Position numbers and translations under genes: made by a program. This document shows positions 42,938 through 52,729 of a DNA stretch of 64,000 bases, piece after piece (within the stretch, counting starts at the first letter, position 1; each line of letters starts with the position of its first letter). Under the pieces are notes generated by a model. That model ran no database searches and was not told the DNA's origin. It saw only the letters and a program-made list of their open reading frames with translations. Origin of the DNA: Streptomyces sp. CGMCC 4.7035 (GTDB lineage Bacteria; Actinomycetota; Actinomycetes; Streptomycetales; Streptomycetaceae); the NCBI RefSeq assembly GCF_031583065.1, contig NZ_CP134053.1:3410001-3474000 (forward strand). The letters run 5' to 3'.

Positions 42938-44893
42938 ATGCCGAAACGCACGCGCTTCACGATCTGGAGACCGCTCGCGACAGCGGCCACGGCCGCCCTG
43001 CTGGCCGCCTTCCTCACCCCGTCGGCCGCCCACGCCGCGCCTCGGGAGAGCCGGCCCGTCTACTCGTACGACGACGCCATCCGAGAATCCGTCTGGGTGG
43101 ACACCGGCCTGGACGGCGACGGCGACGGGAAGGCCGACCGGGTCGCCGTCGACATCGTCCGGCCCCGCGAACCCGCCGCGCAGGGCCGCAAGATCCCCGT
43201 GATCATGGACGCCAGCCCGTACTACTCCTGCTGCGGGCGGGGCAACGAGAGCCAGAAGAAGACGTACGACGCCTCCGGACACGTCGTCCAGATGCCGCTC
43301 TTCTACGACAATTACTTCGTTCCGCGCGGCTACGCCTTCGTCGGCGTCGACCTGGCCGGAACCAATCGCTCCGACGGCTGCGTGGACGTCGGCGGCCGCT
43401 CCGACATCCAGTCCGCCAAGGCAGTGATCGACTGGCTGAACGGCCGCGCCAAGGGCTACACCTCCCGCACCGGCACCACCACGGCCAGGGCGACCTGGAC
43501 CAACGGCCGGACCGGCATGATCGGCAAGAGCTGGGACGGCACCATCGCCAACGGCGTCGCCGCCACCGGCGTCAAGGGCCTGAAGACCATCGTGCCGATC
43601 AGCGCCATCTCCTCCTGGTACGACTACTACTTCGCCAAGGGCGCACCCCTGTACGACTCGGGCCCCGACTGGCTCTCCGACTACGTCGACAGCCCCGACG
43701 CGCGCACCAAGTGCGCCGCCGTGCAGCAGAAGCTCGTCGACGAGGCGCCGCGCACCGGCGACTGGACGGACCTGTGGACCGAGCGCGACTACGTGAAGGA
43801 CGCGGGCAAGGTCCGGGCGAGCGTCTTCCTCGTGCACGGGATGCAGGACCTCAACGTCCGCACCAAGCACTTCGGCCAGTGGTGGAACGCGCTCGCGAAG
43901 AACGGCGTCGAGCGCAAGATCTGGCTCTCGCAGACCGGTCACGTCGACCCCTTCGACTTCCGGCGCGGGCAGTGGGTGGACACCCTGCACCGCTGGTTCG
44001 ACCACGAACTCCTCGGCTACGACAACGGCATCGACCGCGAGCCCATGGCCGACATCGAGCGCCACCCCGACCAGTGGGTCACGTCCACGCTCTGGCCGCC
44101 CCGGGACACGGCGGCGACGACCCTGCGCCCGGACCGGGGCACCCAGGCGGGCGTCGGCACGCTCGGACTGCGCACCGGCACGGGCACCGAGTCCTTCACC
44201 GACGACCCGCAGTCGAGCGAGACCGACTGGGCCGCGCACATCGACGACTCCACCCCGGGCAAGGCCGGGTTCATCACCCGGCCCCTGTCGAAGGACCTGC
44301 GGGTGTCCGGCTCCTCCACGGTGACCGTCACGGTCACGCCCACCACCTCCACGGCGCACCTCTCCGCCGTACTGGCCGACCTCGGTCCCGACACGATCCG
44401 CGACTACGGCGCCGCCGGCGAGGGCATCACCACGCTCACCGACCGCACCTGCTGGGGCGCGAGCACGGCGGGCGACAGCGCCTGCTTCAAGGTCACGCAG
44501 GCGAGGACGACCGACGTCGGTTCCACGGTGTTCAGCCGCGGCTGGGCCGACCTCGGCAACTACGCCGCGGATGGGAAGGGCGTTCCGCTCACCCCGGGCA
44601 CGGCGTACACGATCACGCTCGACCTGGCCGCCACCGACCACGTCGTCCCAAGGGGCCACCGGCTCGCGCTGATCGTCGCGGGCACCGACAAGGACCTCAT
44701 CGACCCCCCGTCGAGCACACCCACGCTGACCGTCGACCTGTCCCGTACGGCGGCCCGCGTGCCGCTCGTCGGAGGGGCCGCAGCGTTCACCCGCGCCATC
44801 TCCGGCTCCCCGGCGGCCGTGCCCCGGGTCACCACGCTCGACGGCGTGAAGACCCCGCACACAGTGCGACGCGTGCCGGGAGAGACCCTGTAG
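42938..44893 (+). CDS. Secreted Xaa-Pro dipeptidyl-peptidase / CocE-type hydrolase (S15)
   Basis: A 651-residue alpha/beta hydrolase. A signal peptide (RFTIWRPLATAATAALLAAF ... AHA, about 6-33) precedes the catalytic domain. The nucleophile elbow is GMIGKSWDGTIANG (Ser about 194). The C-terminal jelly-roll domain (about 480-630) contains the VTPTTSTAHLSAVLADLGPD block typical of X-Pro dipeptidyl-peptidase C-terminal domains. It cleaves Xaa-Pro dipeptides or esters outside the cell. The ATG at 42938 lies 20 bp after a TTGACC hexamer. It is divergent from the M1 peptidase gene. Confidence 0.9.
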   Translation: MPKRTRFTIWRPLATAATAALLAAFLTPSAAHAAPRESRPVYSYDDAIRESVWVDTGLDGDGDGKADRVAVDIVRPREPAAQGRKIPVIMDASPYYSCCGRGNESQKKTYDASGHVVQMPLFYDNYFVPRGYAFVGVDLAGTNRSDGCVDVGGRSDIQSAKAVIDWLNGRAKGYTSRTGTTTARATWTNGRTGMIGKSWDGTIANGVAATGVKGLKTIVPISAISSWYDYYFAKGAPLYDSGPDWLSDYVDSPDARTKCAAVQQKLVDEAPRTGDWTDLWTERDYVKDAGKVRASVFLVHGMQDLNVRTKHFGQWWNALAKNGVERKIWLSQTGHVDPFDFRRGQWVDTLHRWFDHELLGYDNGIDREPMADIERHPDQWVTSTLWPPRDTAATTLRPDRGTQAGVGTLGLRTGTGTESFTDDPQSSETDWAAHIDDSTPGKAGFITRPLSKDLRVSGSSTVTVTVTPTTSTAHLSAVLADLGPDTIRDYGAAGEGITTLTDRTCWGASTAGDSACFKVTQARTTDVGSTVFSRGWADLGNYAADGKGVPLTPGTAYTITLDLAATDHVVPRGHRLALIVAGTDKDLIDPPSSTPTLTVDLSRTAARVPLVGGAAAFTRAISGSPAAVPRVTTLDGVKTPHTVRRVPGETL

Positions 44894-44923
44894 TGAGGCG
44901 ACCCGTCGATCACTGACGGCGCG

Positions 44924-45871
44924 TCAGGCGGCCGGGAACGCCAGCCCGGCCGCCTCACGCGCGCATCCCCATGCCACCGTGACACCCCCGCCGCCGTGCC
45001 CGTAGTTGTGCACCACCGTTCCGCCGCCGGGCAGGGACGCGCGCTCCAGCCGTACGGCGTCCCGGGCGGGCCTGAGGCCCACCCGGTGGTCGAGGACCCG
45101 CGCTCCCGCGATCTCCGGCCGCACCGCCGCACACCGTGCCACGATCTCCTCGGCGGTTCGCGGATCCGGCGTCAGCGACCAGGCGTCGTCCTCGGCGGTG
45201 CCGCCCAGGATCAGCCCGCCGGGCTGCGGGAAGAAGTACATGCTCGCTCCGGCCGTCAGCCAGGTGGTGATCCCGGGGTTCTCCACCACGACGAGCTGCC
45301 CGCGCACCGGGCGTACCGACGGGTCGGGGACCAGCTCGCGGGCGCCGAGCCCCGTGCAGTTGACCACGACGGGTGCTTCGGCGGCCGGTTCCGCCAGATC
45401 CGCGACCGACCGCTCCTCGACCCGCCCGCCGGCCCGCAGCAGCCGGTCGAGCAGCCACGGCAGATGGGCCGGCATGTCGATGAGGGGAAGTCGTGCCCAC
45501 AGACCGGTCCCGGCGTACTCGGCGTCTGTCGAGGCCCGAAGTCCCTCGACAGAAGCGGCCCACGGCCCGAGGCCGTCCAGGCGCGTCTCGCCGTGTACGC
45601 CCTCGACCATGCGTACGCCCGTCTCCTCGGGCCGCGCGGCAAGCTCCTCGTAGACGACGAGGGACTCCAGGGCCCATGCGCCCACCCGGGACTCGGGCTC
45701 GATCCGGTACGGCCACCACACCGCGCCTGCGACCGCCGAGGTGGTCCGCCCGGCGGGCTCCCGCGTCCACACCCGCACGCGCCGGCCGTTCTCCGCCAGG
45801 ACGATCGCCGTCGTCAGTCCGATGACGCCGCCGCCCACCACGATCACATCACCGCTCTGATCTCTGTCCAC
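44924..45871 (-). CDS. D-amino-acid oxidase (FAD-dependent)
   Basis: A 315-residue DAO-family oxidoreductase. The dinucleotide motif VIVVGGGVIGLTTAIVLAENG is at about 9-29, and the C-terminal YGHGGGGVTVAWGCA (about 291-305) is the DAO signature. Intermediate residues SAVAGAVWWPY and VVNCTGLGARELV also match. It oxidatively deaminates D-amino acids to alpha-keto acids and H2O2. The ATG at 45871 gives a short N-terminus before the Rossmann strand. It is divergent from the next gene, 66 bp apart. Confidence 0.92.
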   Translation of the reverse strand: MDRDQSGDVIVVGGGVIGLTTAIVLAENGRRVRVWTREPAGRTTSAVAGAVWWPYRIEPESRVGAWALESLVVYEELAARPEETGVRMVEGVHGETRLDGLGPWAASVEGLRASTDAEYAGTGLWARLPLIDMPAHLPWLLDRLLRAGGRVEERSVADLAEPAAEAPVVVNCTGLGARELVPDPSVRPVRGQLVVVENPGITTWLTAGASMYFFPQPGGLILGGTAEDDAWSLTPDPRTAEEIVARCAAVRPEIAGARVLDHRVGLRPARDAVRLERASLPGGGTVVHNYGHGGGGVTVAWGCAREAAGLAFPAA

Positions 45872-45937
45872 GCCGGGACGCTAACCGAATCTGTCCTGCC
45901 GTGCTCACATCACGCCCAGTGTGGGGATACTCACACC

Positions 45938-46957
45938 ATGTCTGCCGAGTACGCGACCTTCGGCCTGGCACCGGCCATGCGTGCCGGTGGCGTCCTCGCC
46001 AACGGTGACTACCAGGTGCACCGGGACTTCGTGGACTTCGTCGTCGACGGGCGCCCGCTGCTGTTCCGGCTCTCCGACCTCGACGCCGTCTCCCCGCTCG
46101 CCTCCGACATACCGCCCGCCATCTTCACCGCGCAGGTACGCAGCCTCCTGCTGGAGACGGACGCCCCGCTCGAAGGCGGCCGCTACGTCATCTACGGCTG
46201 TCCGGAGTGCGAGGATCTGGCCTGCGGGGCCGTCACCGCGGTCATCGAGAAGGACGGCGACGACTTCGTGTGGCGGGACTTCGTCTGGCAGGCGGACGAG
46301 CGGGCCGACCCCGAGCTGAACGGCTACCACGGGATAGGGCCGTTCCGCTTCCGCGGCGACGAGTACCGCCGTGCCCTGGGCGCCCTGCTCGACGGCGGTC
46401 GGGCGCAGCGGCGCCGAGTCCTGCTCATCGGCCCGCGCGTCGCCGTTCTCGCCCGGCTCGCCGCGGCGCTGCGCAGCATCGGCATCGGTGCGGAGATCGC
46501 GCACGACGCCACCGACGTGCCCGCCGACGAGCTGCGCAGATACGGCGCGGTGGCCTACGGTCCGGCGGTCGGCGAGCGGGAACGGGCCGCCGTACGGCAG
46601 TCCTTCGCGCGCGCCGGCGTCGATGCGGCGCACGTCGACGGACTCGCCCCGATCGTTCCGCTCCTCGTCGCCCAGATCGAACACGCCCTCGACCGCAGTC
46701 CCTTGGACCAGCGTCGTCTCCGGCACCTGGCCGCCGCCGACGGTGTCGCGGACGTCGAGGTCGCCTCCGCGTGCCGCGTCCGTGTCACCACCTACCGCCG
46801 AGGCCGCCTGCACCGTGTCCACACCCACGAGGCCTTCGACGACGTCCTGGAACCGGGCCGCCATCGCATCGCCCTCGATCCCGGGGCGACGAAGGGGGAG
46901 TCCTTCGTGGTGGCCCGGACGTCGGGGAGCGTGCTGGTGACGGCGGTGGTGCGCTGA
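45938..46957 (+). CDS. Hypothetical two-part protein with a CPxC-type cysteine cluster
   Basis: A 339-residue protein I cannot assign to a named family. The N-terminal half has a cysteine cluster CPECEDLACG (about 88-97) that could bind a metal. The second half begins RRRVLLIGPRVAVLARLAAAL (about 155-175), a Rossmann-like beta-alpha-beta, so a nucleotide- or oxidoreductase-like fold is possible. No signal peptide or transmembrane segment. The ATG at 45938 leaves a 66-bp divergent promoter region shared with the D-amino-acid oxidase. The stop lies 87 bp before the ABC-F gene. Confidence 0.65.
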   Translation: MSAEYATFGLAPAMRAGGVLANGDYQVHRDFVDFVVDGRPLLFRLSDLDAVSPLASDIPPAIFTAQVRSLLLETDAPLEGGRYVIYGCPECEDLACGAVTAVIEKDGDDFVWRDFVWQADERADPELNGYHGIGPFRFRGDEYRRALGALLDGGRAQRRRVLLIGPRVAVLARLAAALRSIGIGAEIAHDATDVPADELRRYGAVAYGPAVGERERAAVRQSFARAGVDAAHVDGLAPIVPLLVAQIEHALDRSPLDQRRLRHLAAADGVADVEVASACRVRVTTYRRGRLHRVHTHEAFDDVLEPGRHRIALDPGATKGESFVVARTSGSVLVTAVVR

Positions 46958-47044
46958 GCCGGTGGCCGGGGACTTTCCCGCCGGTCCGGCCGGTGCCCTT
47001 TCCCGTTGGGCTCCTCGTGCCGTGCTGGTTAGGATCGGCGTCTG

Positions 47045-48685
47045 ATGACTGCCACCCTCGTCGCCAAGAACCTCGCCGCCGGGCACGGCGACCGCTCGCT
47101 CTTCTCCGGGCTCGACCTCGTCGTCGCTCCCGGTGATGTGATCGGGCTCGTCGGTGCCAACGGCGCCGGCAAGTCCACCCTGCTGCGGATGCTCGCCGGA
47201 CTGCTCGCTCCGGGGCAGGGCGAGCTGCGTCTGTCCCCGCCGACCGCGACCGTCGGGCATCTGCCGCAGGAGCCGGATCGCCGGCCGGACGAGACCGTGC
47301 GGGAGTTCCTGGCGCGCCGCACGGGTGTGGCCGAGGCACAGCGATTGATGGACGAGGCCACGCAGGGCCTCGTCGACGGGACGCCGGGTGCCGACGACGC
47401 GTACGCGGTGAGCCTGGAGCGCTGGCTCGATCTCGGTGGCGCGGACCTCGACGAGCGCGCCGAGGAGATCGCCGACTCCCTCGGCCTGGGCGTGGGCCTG
47501 GACCAGCCGATGACGTCCCTGTCCGGCGGCCAGGCGGCCCGCGCCGGCCTGGCGTCGCTGCTGCTGTCCCGCTACGACGTCTTCCTGCTCGACGAGCCGA
47601 CGAACGACCTGGACCTGGACGGTCTGGAGCGACTTGAGCGCTTCGTCGGCGGGCTGCGGGCCGGGACGGTCGTCGTCAGCCACGACCGTGAATTCCTCAC
47701 CCGCACGGTCACCAAGGTCCTCGAACTCGACCTCGCCCAGCGGCAGATCAACCTCTACGGCGGCGGATACGAGGCCTACCTGGAGGAGCGCGACAGGGCC
47801 CGTCGGCACGCCCGTGAGGACTACGAGGAGTACGCCGACAAGAAGGCCGCGCTCCAGGACCGCGCCCAGACGCAGCGCGCCTGGATGGACAAGGGCGTGA
47901 AGAACGCACGGCGCAAGGCGAACAACGACAACGACAAGATCGGCCGCAAGTTCCGCAGCGAGGCCAGCGAGAAGCAGGCCGCCAAGGCCCGGCAGACCCA
48001 GCGCATGATCGAGCGCCTGGAGGTCGTCGAGGAGCCCCGCAAGGAGTGGGAACTGCGCATGGAGATCGCGGCGGCCCCGCGTTCCGGCGCGGTCGTCGCG
48101 ACCCTGCGGGACGCCGAAGTACGGCGCGGCGACTTCACGTTCGGCCCGGTGTCCCTGCAGATCGACTGGGCCGACCGGGTGGCGGTGACGGGCGCGAACG
48201 GCGCGGGCAAGTCCACGTTGCTCGGCGCGTTGCTGGGCCGCGTCCCCCTGGACGCGGGCCATGCCGCCCTCGGCTCGGGCGTGCTGGTCGGCGAGGTCGA
48301 CCAGGCCCGCAAACTGTTCCATGGGTCCGAGTCGCTGCTGGACGCGTTCTGCGCGGCGGTCCCGGACACCGAACCCGCCGACGTCCGTACGCTGCTCGCC
48401 AAGTTCGGCCTCAAGGCCGAGCATGTGCTGCGCTCCGCGGCCACCCTGTCCCCGGGCGAACGCACCCGCGCCGCCCTCGCCCTCCTCCAGGGCCGTGGCG
48501 TCAACCTCCTCGTCCTGGACGAGCCGACCAACCACCTCGACCTTCCCGCGATCGAGCAACTGGAGTCGGCCCTGGACACCTACGAGGGCACGCTGCTCCT
48601 GGTCACCCACGACCGCCGCATGCTGGACGCGGTACGGGTGACCCGACGCCTGGAGGTGGCCGACGGCAAGGTCACCGAGCGGTAG
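47045..48685 (+). CDS. ABC-F family ATPase
   Basis: A 546-residue protein with two ABC domains and no membrane helices. Walker A sequences are GANGAGKST in both halves (about 37-45 and 384-392); signatures are LSGGQ and LSPGE; Walker B motifs are LLDEPTNDLD and VLDEPTNHLD. A charged helical linker (about 240-320) separates the domains. It belongs to the ABC-F translation-factor group; a closer assignment to Uup/EttA or a resistance type is not safe from sequence. The second signature is LSPGE instead of LSGGE. The ATG at 47045 has a short upstream region without an evident long leader. Confidence 0.92.
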   Translation: MTATLVAKNLAAGHGDRSLFSGLDLVVAPGDVIGLVGANGAGKSTLLRMLAGLLAPGQGELRLSPPTATVGHLPQEPDRRPDETVREFLARRTGVAEAQRLMDEATQGLVDGTPGADDAYAVSLERWLDLGGADLDERAEEIADSLGLGVGLDQPMTSLSGGQAARAGLASLLLSRYDVFLLDEPTNDLDLDGLERLERFVGGLRAGTVVVSHDREFLTRTVTKVLELDLAQRQINLYGGGYEAYLEERDRARRHAREDYEEYADKKAALQDRAQTQRAWMDKGVKNARRKANNDNDKIGRKFRSEASEKQAAKARQTQRMIERLEVVEEPRKEWELRMEIAAAPRSGAVVATLRDAEVRRGDFTFGPVSLQIDWADRVAVTGANGAGKSTLLGALLGRVPLDAGHAALGSGVLVGEVDQARKLFHGSESLLDAFCAAVPDTEPADVRTLLAKFGLKAEHVLRSAATLSPGERTRAALALLQGRGVNLLVLDEPTNHLDLPAIEQLESALDTYEGTLLLVTHDRRMLDAVRVTRRLEVADGKVTER

Positions 48686-48720
48686 CGACTGAGCAGGGCG
48701 GGCGAAGTCCACTGTGCTTC

Positions 48721-48817
48721 GGCAGCGCCCTGAAGGGCCGCGGGGAACTGCGCGACCAGCCACGGCGGTGCCGCAGGTGATCGACGGCACATCGAGGCAT
48801 TTCCAGCGGAGCGCTCA
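48721..48817 (-). repeat. Dispersed stop-codon-anchored repeat (copy C)
   Basis: On the minus strand it begins with TGAGCGCTCCGCTGGA at the stop codon of the 48815 gene and ends with GCCCTTCAGGGCGCTGCC. The same two ends bound the 188-bp copy at 7170-7357; here the inner hairpin units are absent and the middle reads ACCTGCGGCACCGCCGTGGC. This is probably the basic form of the element. Confidence 0.75.
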
Positions 48818-48997
48818 GGCACCTCGCTCCGCTTCCTTGGCAGTACGCTCCAGCCGGCTGCGACAGCCCGCCCACCACGCGGAGTCGCCGTGAGCCAGGT
48901 GGTCACCCCCGTCCCGCAGTCCCGCGGCCCCGTCGACGAGTTCCCGGACGCGGTACAGCGCGACGATCTGCTTACGGGAGTCAGGCGTTCGGTACAC
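48815..48997 (-). CDS. Small hypothetical protein (60 aa)
   Basis: A 60-residue charged helical protein. The reading KQIVALYRVRELVDGAAGL looks coding (helix with regular hydrophobic spacing), and a GGAGGG lies 14 bp before the GTG at 48997; a GTG two bases earlier is out of frame. I recognise no family. Its TGA is the first triplet of the dispersed repeat at 48721-48817, just as for pcaF and the laccase. It is convergent with the ABC-F gene, with the repeat between. Confidence 0.5.
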   Translation of the reverse strand: MYRTPDSRKQIVALYRVRELVDGAAGLRDGGDHLAHGDSAWWAGCRSRLERTAKEAERGA

Positions 48998-49047
48998 ACC
49001 GGGCCCGGACCCTCCGTGTCGCGGCGAAGGGTCCGGGCCCGGATGTC

Positions 49048-51426
49048 TCAGCGGCGGCCGTTCTTCGGGTCGAGCAGACCCGCTCGCCGCAGCGCGTCGG
49101 CCATCGCGCTGTTGGCCGGCGGAGGCGCCTGGCGCGAACCGCCGCCCTGGCGGCCCCCACCCCCCTGCCGCTGCTGCGGCGGACGCCCGCCGCGCTGCTG
49201 ACGGCCACCCCCGCCCTGCTGCTGTCCCTGCGCGGCCGCCTCGTCGTCCAGGCGCAGCGTCAGCGAGATCCGCTTGCGCGGAATGTCGACATCCAGGACC
49301 TTCACCTTGACGATGTCACCCGGCTTCACCACGTCCCGCGGGTCCTTGACGAACGTCCTGGACATCGCGGAGACATGCACGAGGCCGTCCTGGTGGACGC
49401 CGACGTCGACGAAGGCACCGAACGCGGCGACGTTCGTGACGACACCCTCCAGGATCATCCCGGACGACAGGTCGGAGATCTTCTCGACGCCCTCCTTGAA
49501 GGTGGCCGTCTTGAACGCGGGCCGCGGGTCGCGTCCCGGCTTCTCCAGCTCCTTGAGGATGTCGCTCACCGTCGGCAGACCGAACGTCTCGTCCACGAAG
49601 TCGGACGGCTTCAGCGAGCGCAGCACCGAGGTGTTGCCGATGAGGGAAGCCACCTCCTGGCCGGAGGTCTTCACCATGCGCCGGACGACGGGGTACGCCT
49701 CCGGGTGCACGCTGGAGGCGTCCAGCGGGTCGTCGCCGCCGCGGATCCGCAGGAAGCCCGCGCACTGCTCGTAGGCCTTGGGGCCCAGCCGCGTCACCTT
49801 CTTCAGGTCCGTACGGGACGTGAACGGGCCGTTGGCGTCGCGGTGCGCCACGATGTTCTCGGCGAGCCCGGAGGTGATGCCGGACACGCGGGCGAGCAGC
49901 GGCGCGGAGGCCGTGTTCACGTCCACGCCGACGCCGTTCACACAGTCCTCCACCACCGCGTCCAGCGAGCGCGACAGCTTCACCTCGGACAGGTCGTGCT
50001 GGTACTGGCCGACGCCGATGGACTTCGGGTCGATCTTCACCAGCTCGGCGAGCGGGTCCTGCAGACGCCGGGCGATGGAGACCGCGCCACGCAGCGACAC
50101 GTCCATGTCCGGCAGCTCCTGCGAGGCGAACGCCGAGGCCGAGTACACCGACGCGCCCGCCTCGGACACCATCACCTTCGTGAGCTTCAACTCCGGGTGC
50201 TTGGTGATCAGTTCACCGGCGAGCTTGTCGGTCTCGCGGGACGCCGTGCCGTTGCCGATGGCCACCAGCTCGACCGCGTGTTCCTTGGCCAGGCGCGCCA
50301 GCTTGGCGATCGCCTCGTCCCACTTGTTGGCCGGGACGTGCGGGTAGATCACGTCGGTGGCGACGACCTTGCCGGTCGCGTCGACGACGGCCACCTTCAC
50401 GCCCGTACGGAATCCGGGGTCCAGGCCCAGCGTCGCACGCGTGCCGGCCGGGGCGGCGAGCAGCAGATCGCGCAGGTTCGCCGCGAAGACCGCCACCGCC
50501 TCGTCCTCGGCGGCCGTACGCAGCCGCAGCCTGAGGTCGATGCCGAGGTGCACGAGGATGCGGGTGCGCCAGGCCCAACGGACCGTGTCCACGAGCCACT
50601 TGTCGGCGGGGCGGCCGCGGTCGGCGATCCCGAAGCGGTGCGCCACGATCCCCTCGTACGACGACGGGACCGGCGAGGACTCAGCCGGTTCCTCCGGCTC
50701 CAGGACGAGGTCGAGGACTTCTTCCTTCTCGCCGCGCAGCATCGCGAGGATCCGGTGCGAGGGCAGCTCGGTGAAGGGCTCGGCGAAGTCGAAGTAGTCG
50801 GCGAACTTGGCGCCCGCCTCCTCCTTGCCCTCCCGCACCTTGGCGGCCAGGCGCCCGCGCACCCACATCCGCTCACGCAACTCGCCGATCAGGTCGGCGT
50901 CCTCGGAGAACCGCTCGGTGAGGATCGCCCGCGCACCGTCCAGCGCGGCCTGTGCGTCGGCCACCCCCTTGTCGGCGTCGACGAACGCGGCGGCCGCGGC
51001 GAGCGGCTCGACCGTCGGGTCGCCGAGCAGGCCCTCGGCCAGCGGCTCCAGACCGGCCTCGCGCGCGATCTGCGCCTTCGTGCGCCGCTTCGGCTTGTAC
51101 GGCAGGTAGATGTCCTCCAGGCGCGCCTTGGTCTCCGCACCCCGGATCTGCGCCTCCAGCTCCTCGGTGAGCTTGCCCTGCTCGCGCACCGACTCCAGGA
51201 TCGCCGTGCGTCGCTCCTCCAGCTCCCGCAGATAGCGCAGCCGCTCCTCGATCGTGCGCAGCTGCGCGTCGTCGAGCATCTCGGTCGCTTCCTTGCGGTA
51301 GCGGGCGATGAAGGGCACCGTCGAACCGCCGTCGAGCAGCTCGACCGCGGCCCTCACCTGCCGCTCCCGTACGCCGAGCTCCTCGGCGATCCTGCCTTCG
51401 ATGGACCCTACGAGGGGTGTGGTCAC
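49048..51426 (-). CDS. tex: Tex-family RNA-binding protein with S1 domain
   Basis: A 792-residue protein. The N-terminal Tex region includes [15 protein letters not shown] (about 39-53) and [20 protein letters not shown] (about 108-127). The YqgF-like fold carries [17 protein letters not shown] (about 330-346) and [17 protein letters not shown] (about 420-436). A tandem HhH region follows, with [18 protein letters not shown] (about 487-504), and an S1 domain (about 640-705) with [29 protein letters not shown]. The C-terminus is Gln/Gly/Arg-rich and low-complexity. Tex proteins affect transcription and RNA turnover. The GTG at 51426 was preferred; an ATG at 51465 is possible. Confidence 0.93.
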   Translation of the reverse strand: MTTPLVGSIEGRIAEELGVRERQVRAAVELLDGGSTVPFIARYRKEATEMLDDAQLRTIEERLRYLRELEERRTAILESVREQGKLTEELEAQIRGAETKARLEDIYLPYKPKRRTKAQIAREAGLEPLAEGLLGDPTVEPLAAAAAFVDADKGVADAQAALDGARAILTERFSEDADLIGELRERMWVRGRLAAKVREGKEEAGAKFADYFDFAEPFTELPSHRILAMLRGEKEEVLDLVLEPEEPAESSPVPSSYEGIVAHRFGIADRGRPADKWLVDTVRWAWRTRILVHLGIDLRLRLRTAAEDEAVAVFAANLRDLLLAAPAGTRATLGLDPGFRTGVKVAVVDATGKVVATDVIYPHVPANKWDEAIAKLARLAKEHAVELVAIGNGTASRETDKLAGELITKHPELKLTKVMVSEAGASVYSASAFASQELPDMDVSLRGAVSIARRLQDPLAELVKIDPKSIGVGQYQHDLSEVKLSRSLDAVVEDCVNGVGVDVNTASAPLLARVSGITSGLAENIVAHRDANGPFTSRTDLKKVTRLGPKAYEQCAGFLRIRGGDDPLDASSVHPEAYPVVRRMVKTSGQEVASLIGNTSVLRSLKPSDFVDETFGLPTVSDILKELEKPGRDPRPAFKTATFKEGVEKISDLSSGMILEGVVTNVAAFGAFVDVGVHQDGLVHVSAMSRTFVKDPRDVVKPGDIVKVKVLDVDIPRKRISLTLRLDDEAAAQGQQQGGGGRQQRGGRPPQQRQGGGGRQGGGSRQAPPPANSAMADALRRAGLLDPKNGRR

Positions 51427-51559
51427 GATCCCGTACCCGCCTTCTCCACTGAGGTTGCGCGGCAATTGTGGCAGGTCGCACCGACAACAGGGGATCAGGG
51501 CACGGCTCCCCGGGAAACGGGGCGGTTTCCTGGCTCGGCCGCCCCGTCGGACAGGTCCC

Positions 51560-51697
51560 TCAGGCTCGGCGGGCGCTGCGCCGTGACGAGCCCGACGCCC
51601 CGCCGAACAGCCGGGCCAGAGCCCGGAACGGCAGGGTCACCACCGTGGCGACGGCGCCGCCGATCTGGCGCAGCACGTCTGCGATCGCACGGAACAC
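51560..51697 (-). CDS. LPFR-motif small protein (45 aa)
   Basis: A 45-residue protein from the GTG at 51697, preceded by AAAGGGGAAA. It has a hydrophobic amphipathic N-terminal half ([20 protein letters not shown]), the motif [12 protein letters not shown] (22-33) and an Arg/Ser tail. Similar LPFR-motif mini-proteins are common in Streptomyces; the function is unknown, but membrane association is likely. It is too short for routine gene finding. It sits between tex and the SCO6745-like gene, all on the minus strand. Confidence 0.65.
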   Translation of the reverse strand: MFRAIADVLRQIGGAVATVVTLPFRALARLFGGASGSSRRSARRA

Positions 51698-51749
51698 GGT
51701 TTCCCCTTTCGTCGTCCCGGCGTGTCGGCCGGGATGACGTCCGGGTACC

Positions 51750-52616
51750 TCATCCCTTGCCGATCATGCCTTCGGGGAAGGCCCCGGCCGCGAGGGCCCT
51801 GGTCAGCAGCGCGCCCGTCAGCTCCGTCAGCCGCTCCACGCCCGCGGCACCCAGGTGCTCGTACGGGGCCCGGTCGAGGAGGTCGGTCCGCGCCTCGATC
51901 TCCCGCCGCAGCCCGAGGCCCGCCTCGGTCAGCCCGCCCTCCGCATCGAGCAGTCCTCGCCCGCGCAGCCGCCCCACCGCCGCGTCCCAGTGCTCCCGGC
52001 TCCAGCCCCGGGTGGCACACGCCCACTTCGGGGACATGCCCTTGCCGGTCGCGGTGTGGCTCACCATCGCCTCCACCGGGTCCAGCTCCGCGCCCAGCAG
52101 CGCCGTGAGATGGCCGTCGCCCCGGTGCTCGCGCAACAGTGTGGCCGCGTGCCAGAACGCCAGGTGCGGCTCGTCGGTCACGGGCAGATCGGCGTGCGCG
52201 GCGTACAGGGGGCGCGCGTGCGGGGTACACGCCTCGGCCGCGCGCAGCGCGAGCTCCGCGGCCTCGGCCATCTCCTTGGAGGCGACGGTCTCCTCGCCGA
52301 GCAGCCGCCGCAGCGTCGCGTCCACGGCACGCGCGCGTGCCGCGAGCACCACCTCCGGGGAGGCCGTCTCCCATACGGCGGGCACATGCCGAGCCACCAG
52401 CTCGGGCCGGAAGTTGTAGAACGTCGCCGTCACCACGCCCGCGCCCACCGGCCCCATCGCGGCGGCCCGCACCGCGAAGTAGGCGGCCCTTGGGTCCTCG
52501 ACGCCCACGGCGGCCAGTTCCCGGCCCAGGTCCGGTGAGAAGTAGTGCGTCGAGTGCAGCGGGTTGATCAGGTTGTGGCAGCGCCGCCCGGCGCGCTCCG
52601 GCAGGGGTGATGTCAT
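51750..52616 (-). CDS. SCO6745-family protein of unknown function
   Basis: A 288-residue helical protein with the family start RRCHNLINPLHSTHYFSPDLGREL (about 10-33) and the internal ATGKGMSPKWACATRGWSREHWDAAVGRL block (about 193-221). The C-terminal half looks like a winged-helix domain (REHWDAAVGRLRGRGLLDAEGGLTEAG). The name follows S. coelicolor SCO6745, from memory. Start at the ATG at 52616; there is no convincing ribosome site, so a leaderless transcript is possible. Divergent from the GlxA-like regulator. Confidence 0.75.
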   Translation of the reverse strand: MTSPLPERAGRRCHNLINPLHSTHYFSPDLGRELAAVGVEDPRAAYFAVRAAAMGPVGAGVVTATFYNFRPELVARHVPAVWETASPEVVLAARARAVDATLRRLLGEETVASKEMAEAAELALRAAEACTPHARPLYAAHADLPVTDEPHLAFWHAATLLREHRGDGHLTALLGAELDPVEAMVSHTATGKGMSPKWACATRGWSREHWDAAVGRLRGRGLLDAEGGLTEAGLGLRREIEARTDLLDRAPYEHLGAAGVERLTELTGALLTRALAAGAFPEGMIGKG

Positions 52617-52729
52617 GCCCGGCAGGTTACCGACTGGTTGGTACGCCCGGAACCGCGAAGGACTGGATGGCAGGAAAGGAGGGGTATTCGACATTGCGGC
52701 CATCCCGGCCCCGGCAAAGAATCGAGGAT

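Noticed and set aside
45905..48790. A 961-codon minus-strand frame opposite the ABC-F and 45938 genes.
   Set aside because: It lies antisense to two well-supported genes and has no domain; long antisense frames are expected in high-GC DNA.
51427..51465. Start of tex at the ATG 39 bases upstream of the chosen GTG.
   Set aside because: Not excluded, but the extra 13 residues are not part of the conserved Tex N-terminus, and the GTG begins it directly; kept as an alternative.
49375..52419. A 1014-codon plus-strand frame opposite tex.
   Set aside because: It is antisense to tex and the SCO6745-like gene and translates to Arg/Gly/His-rich sequence without motifs.
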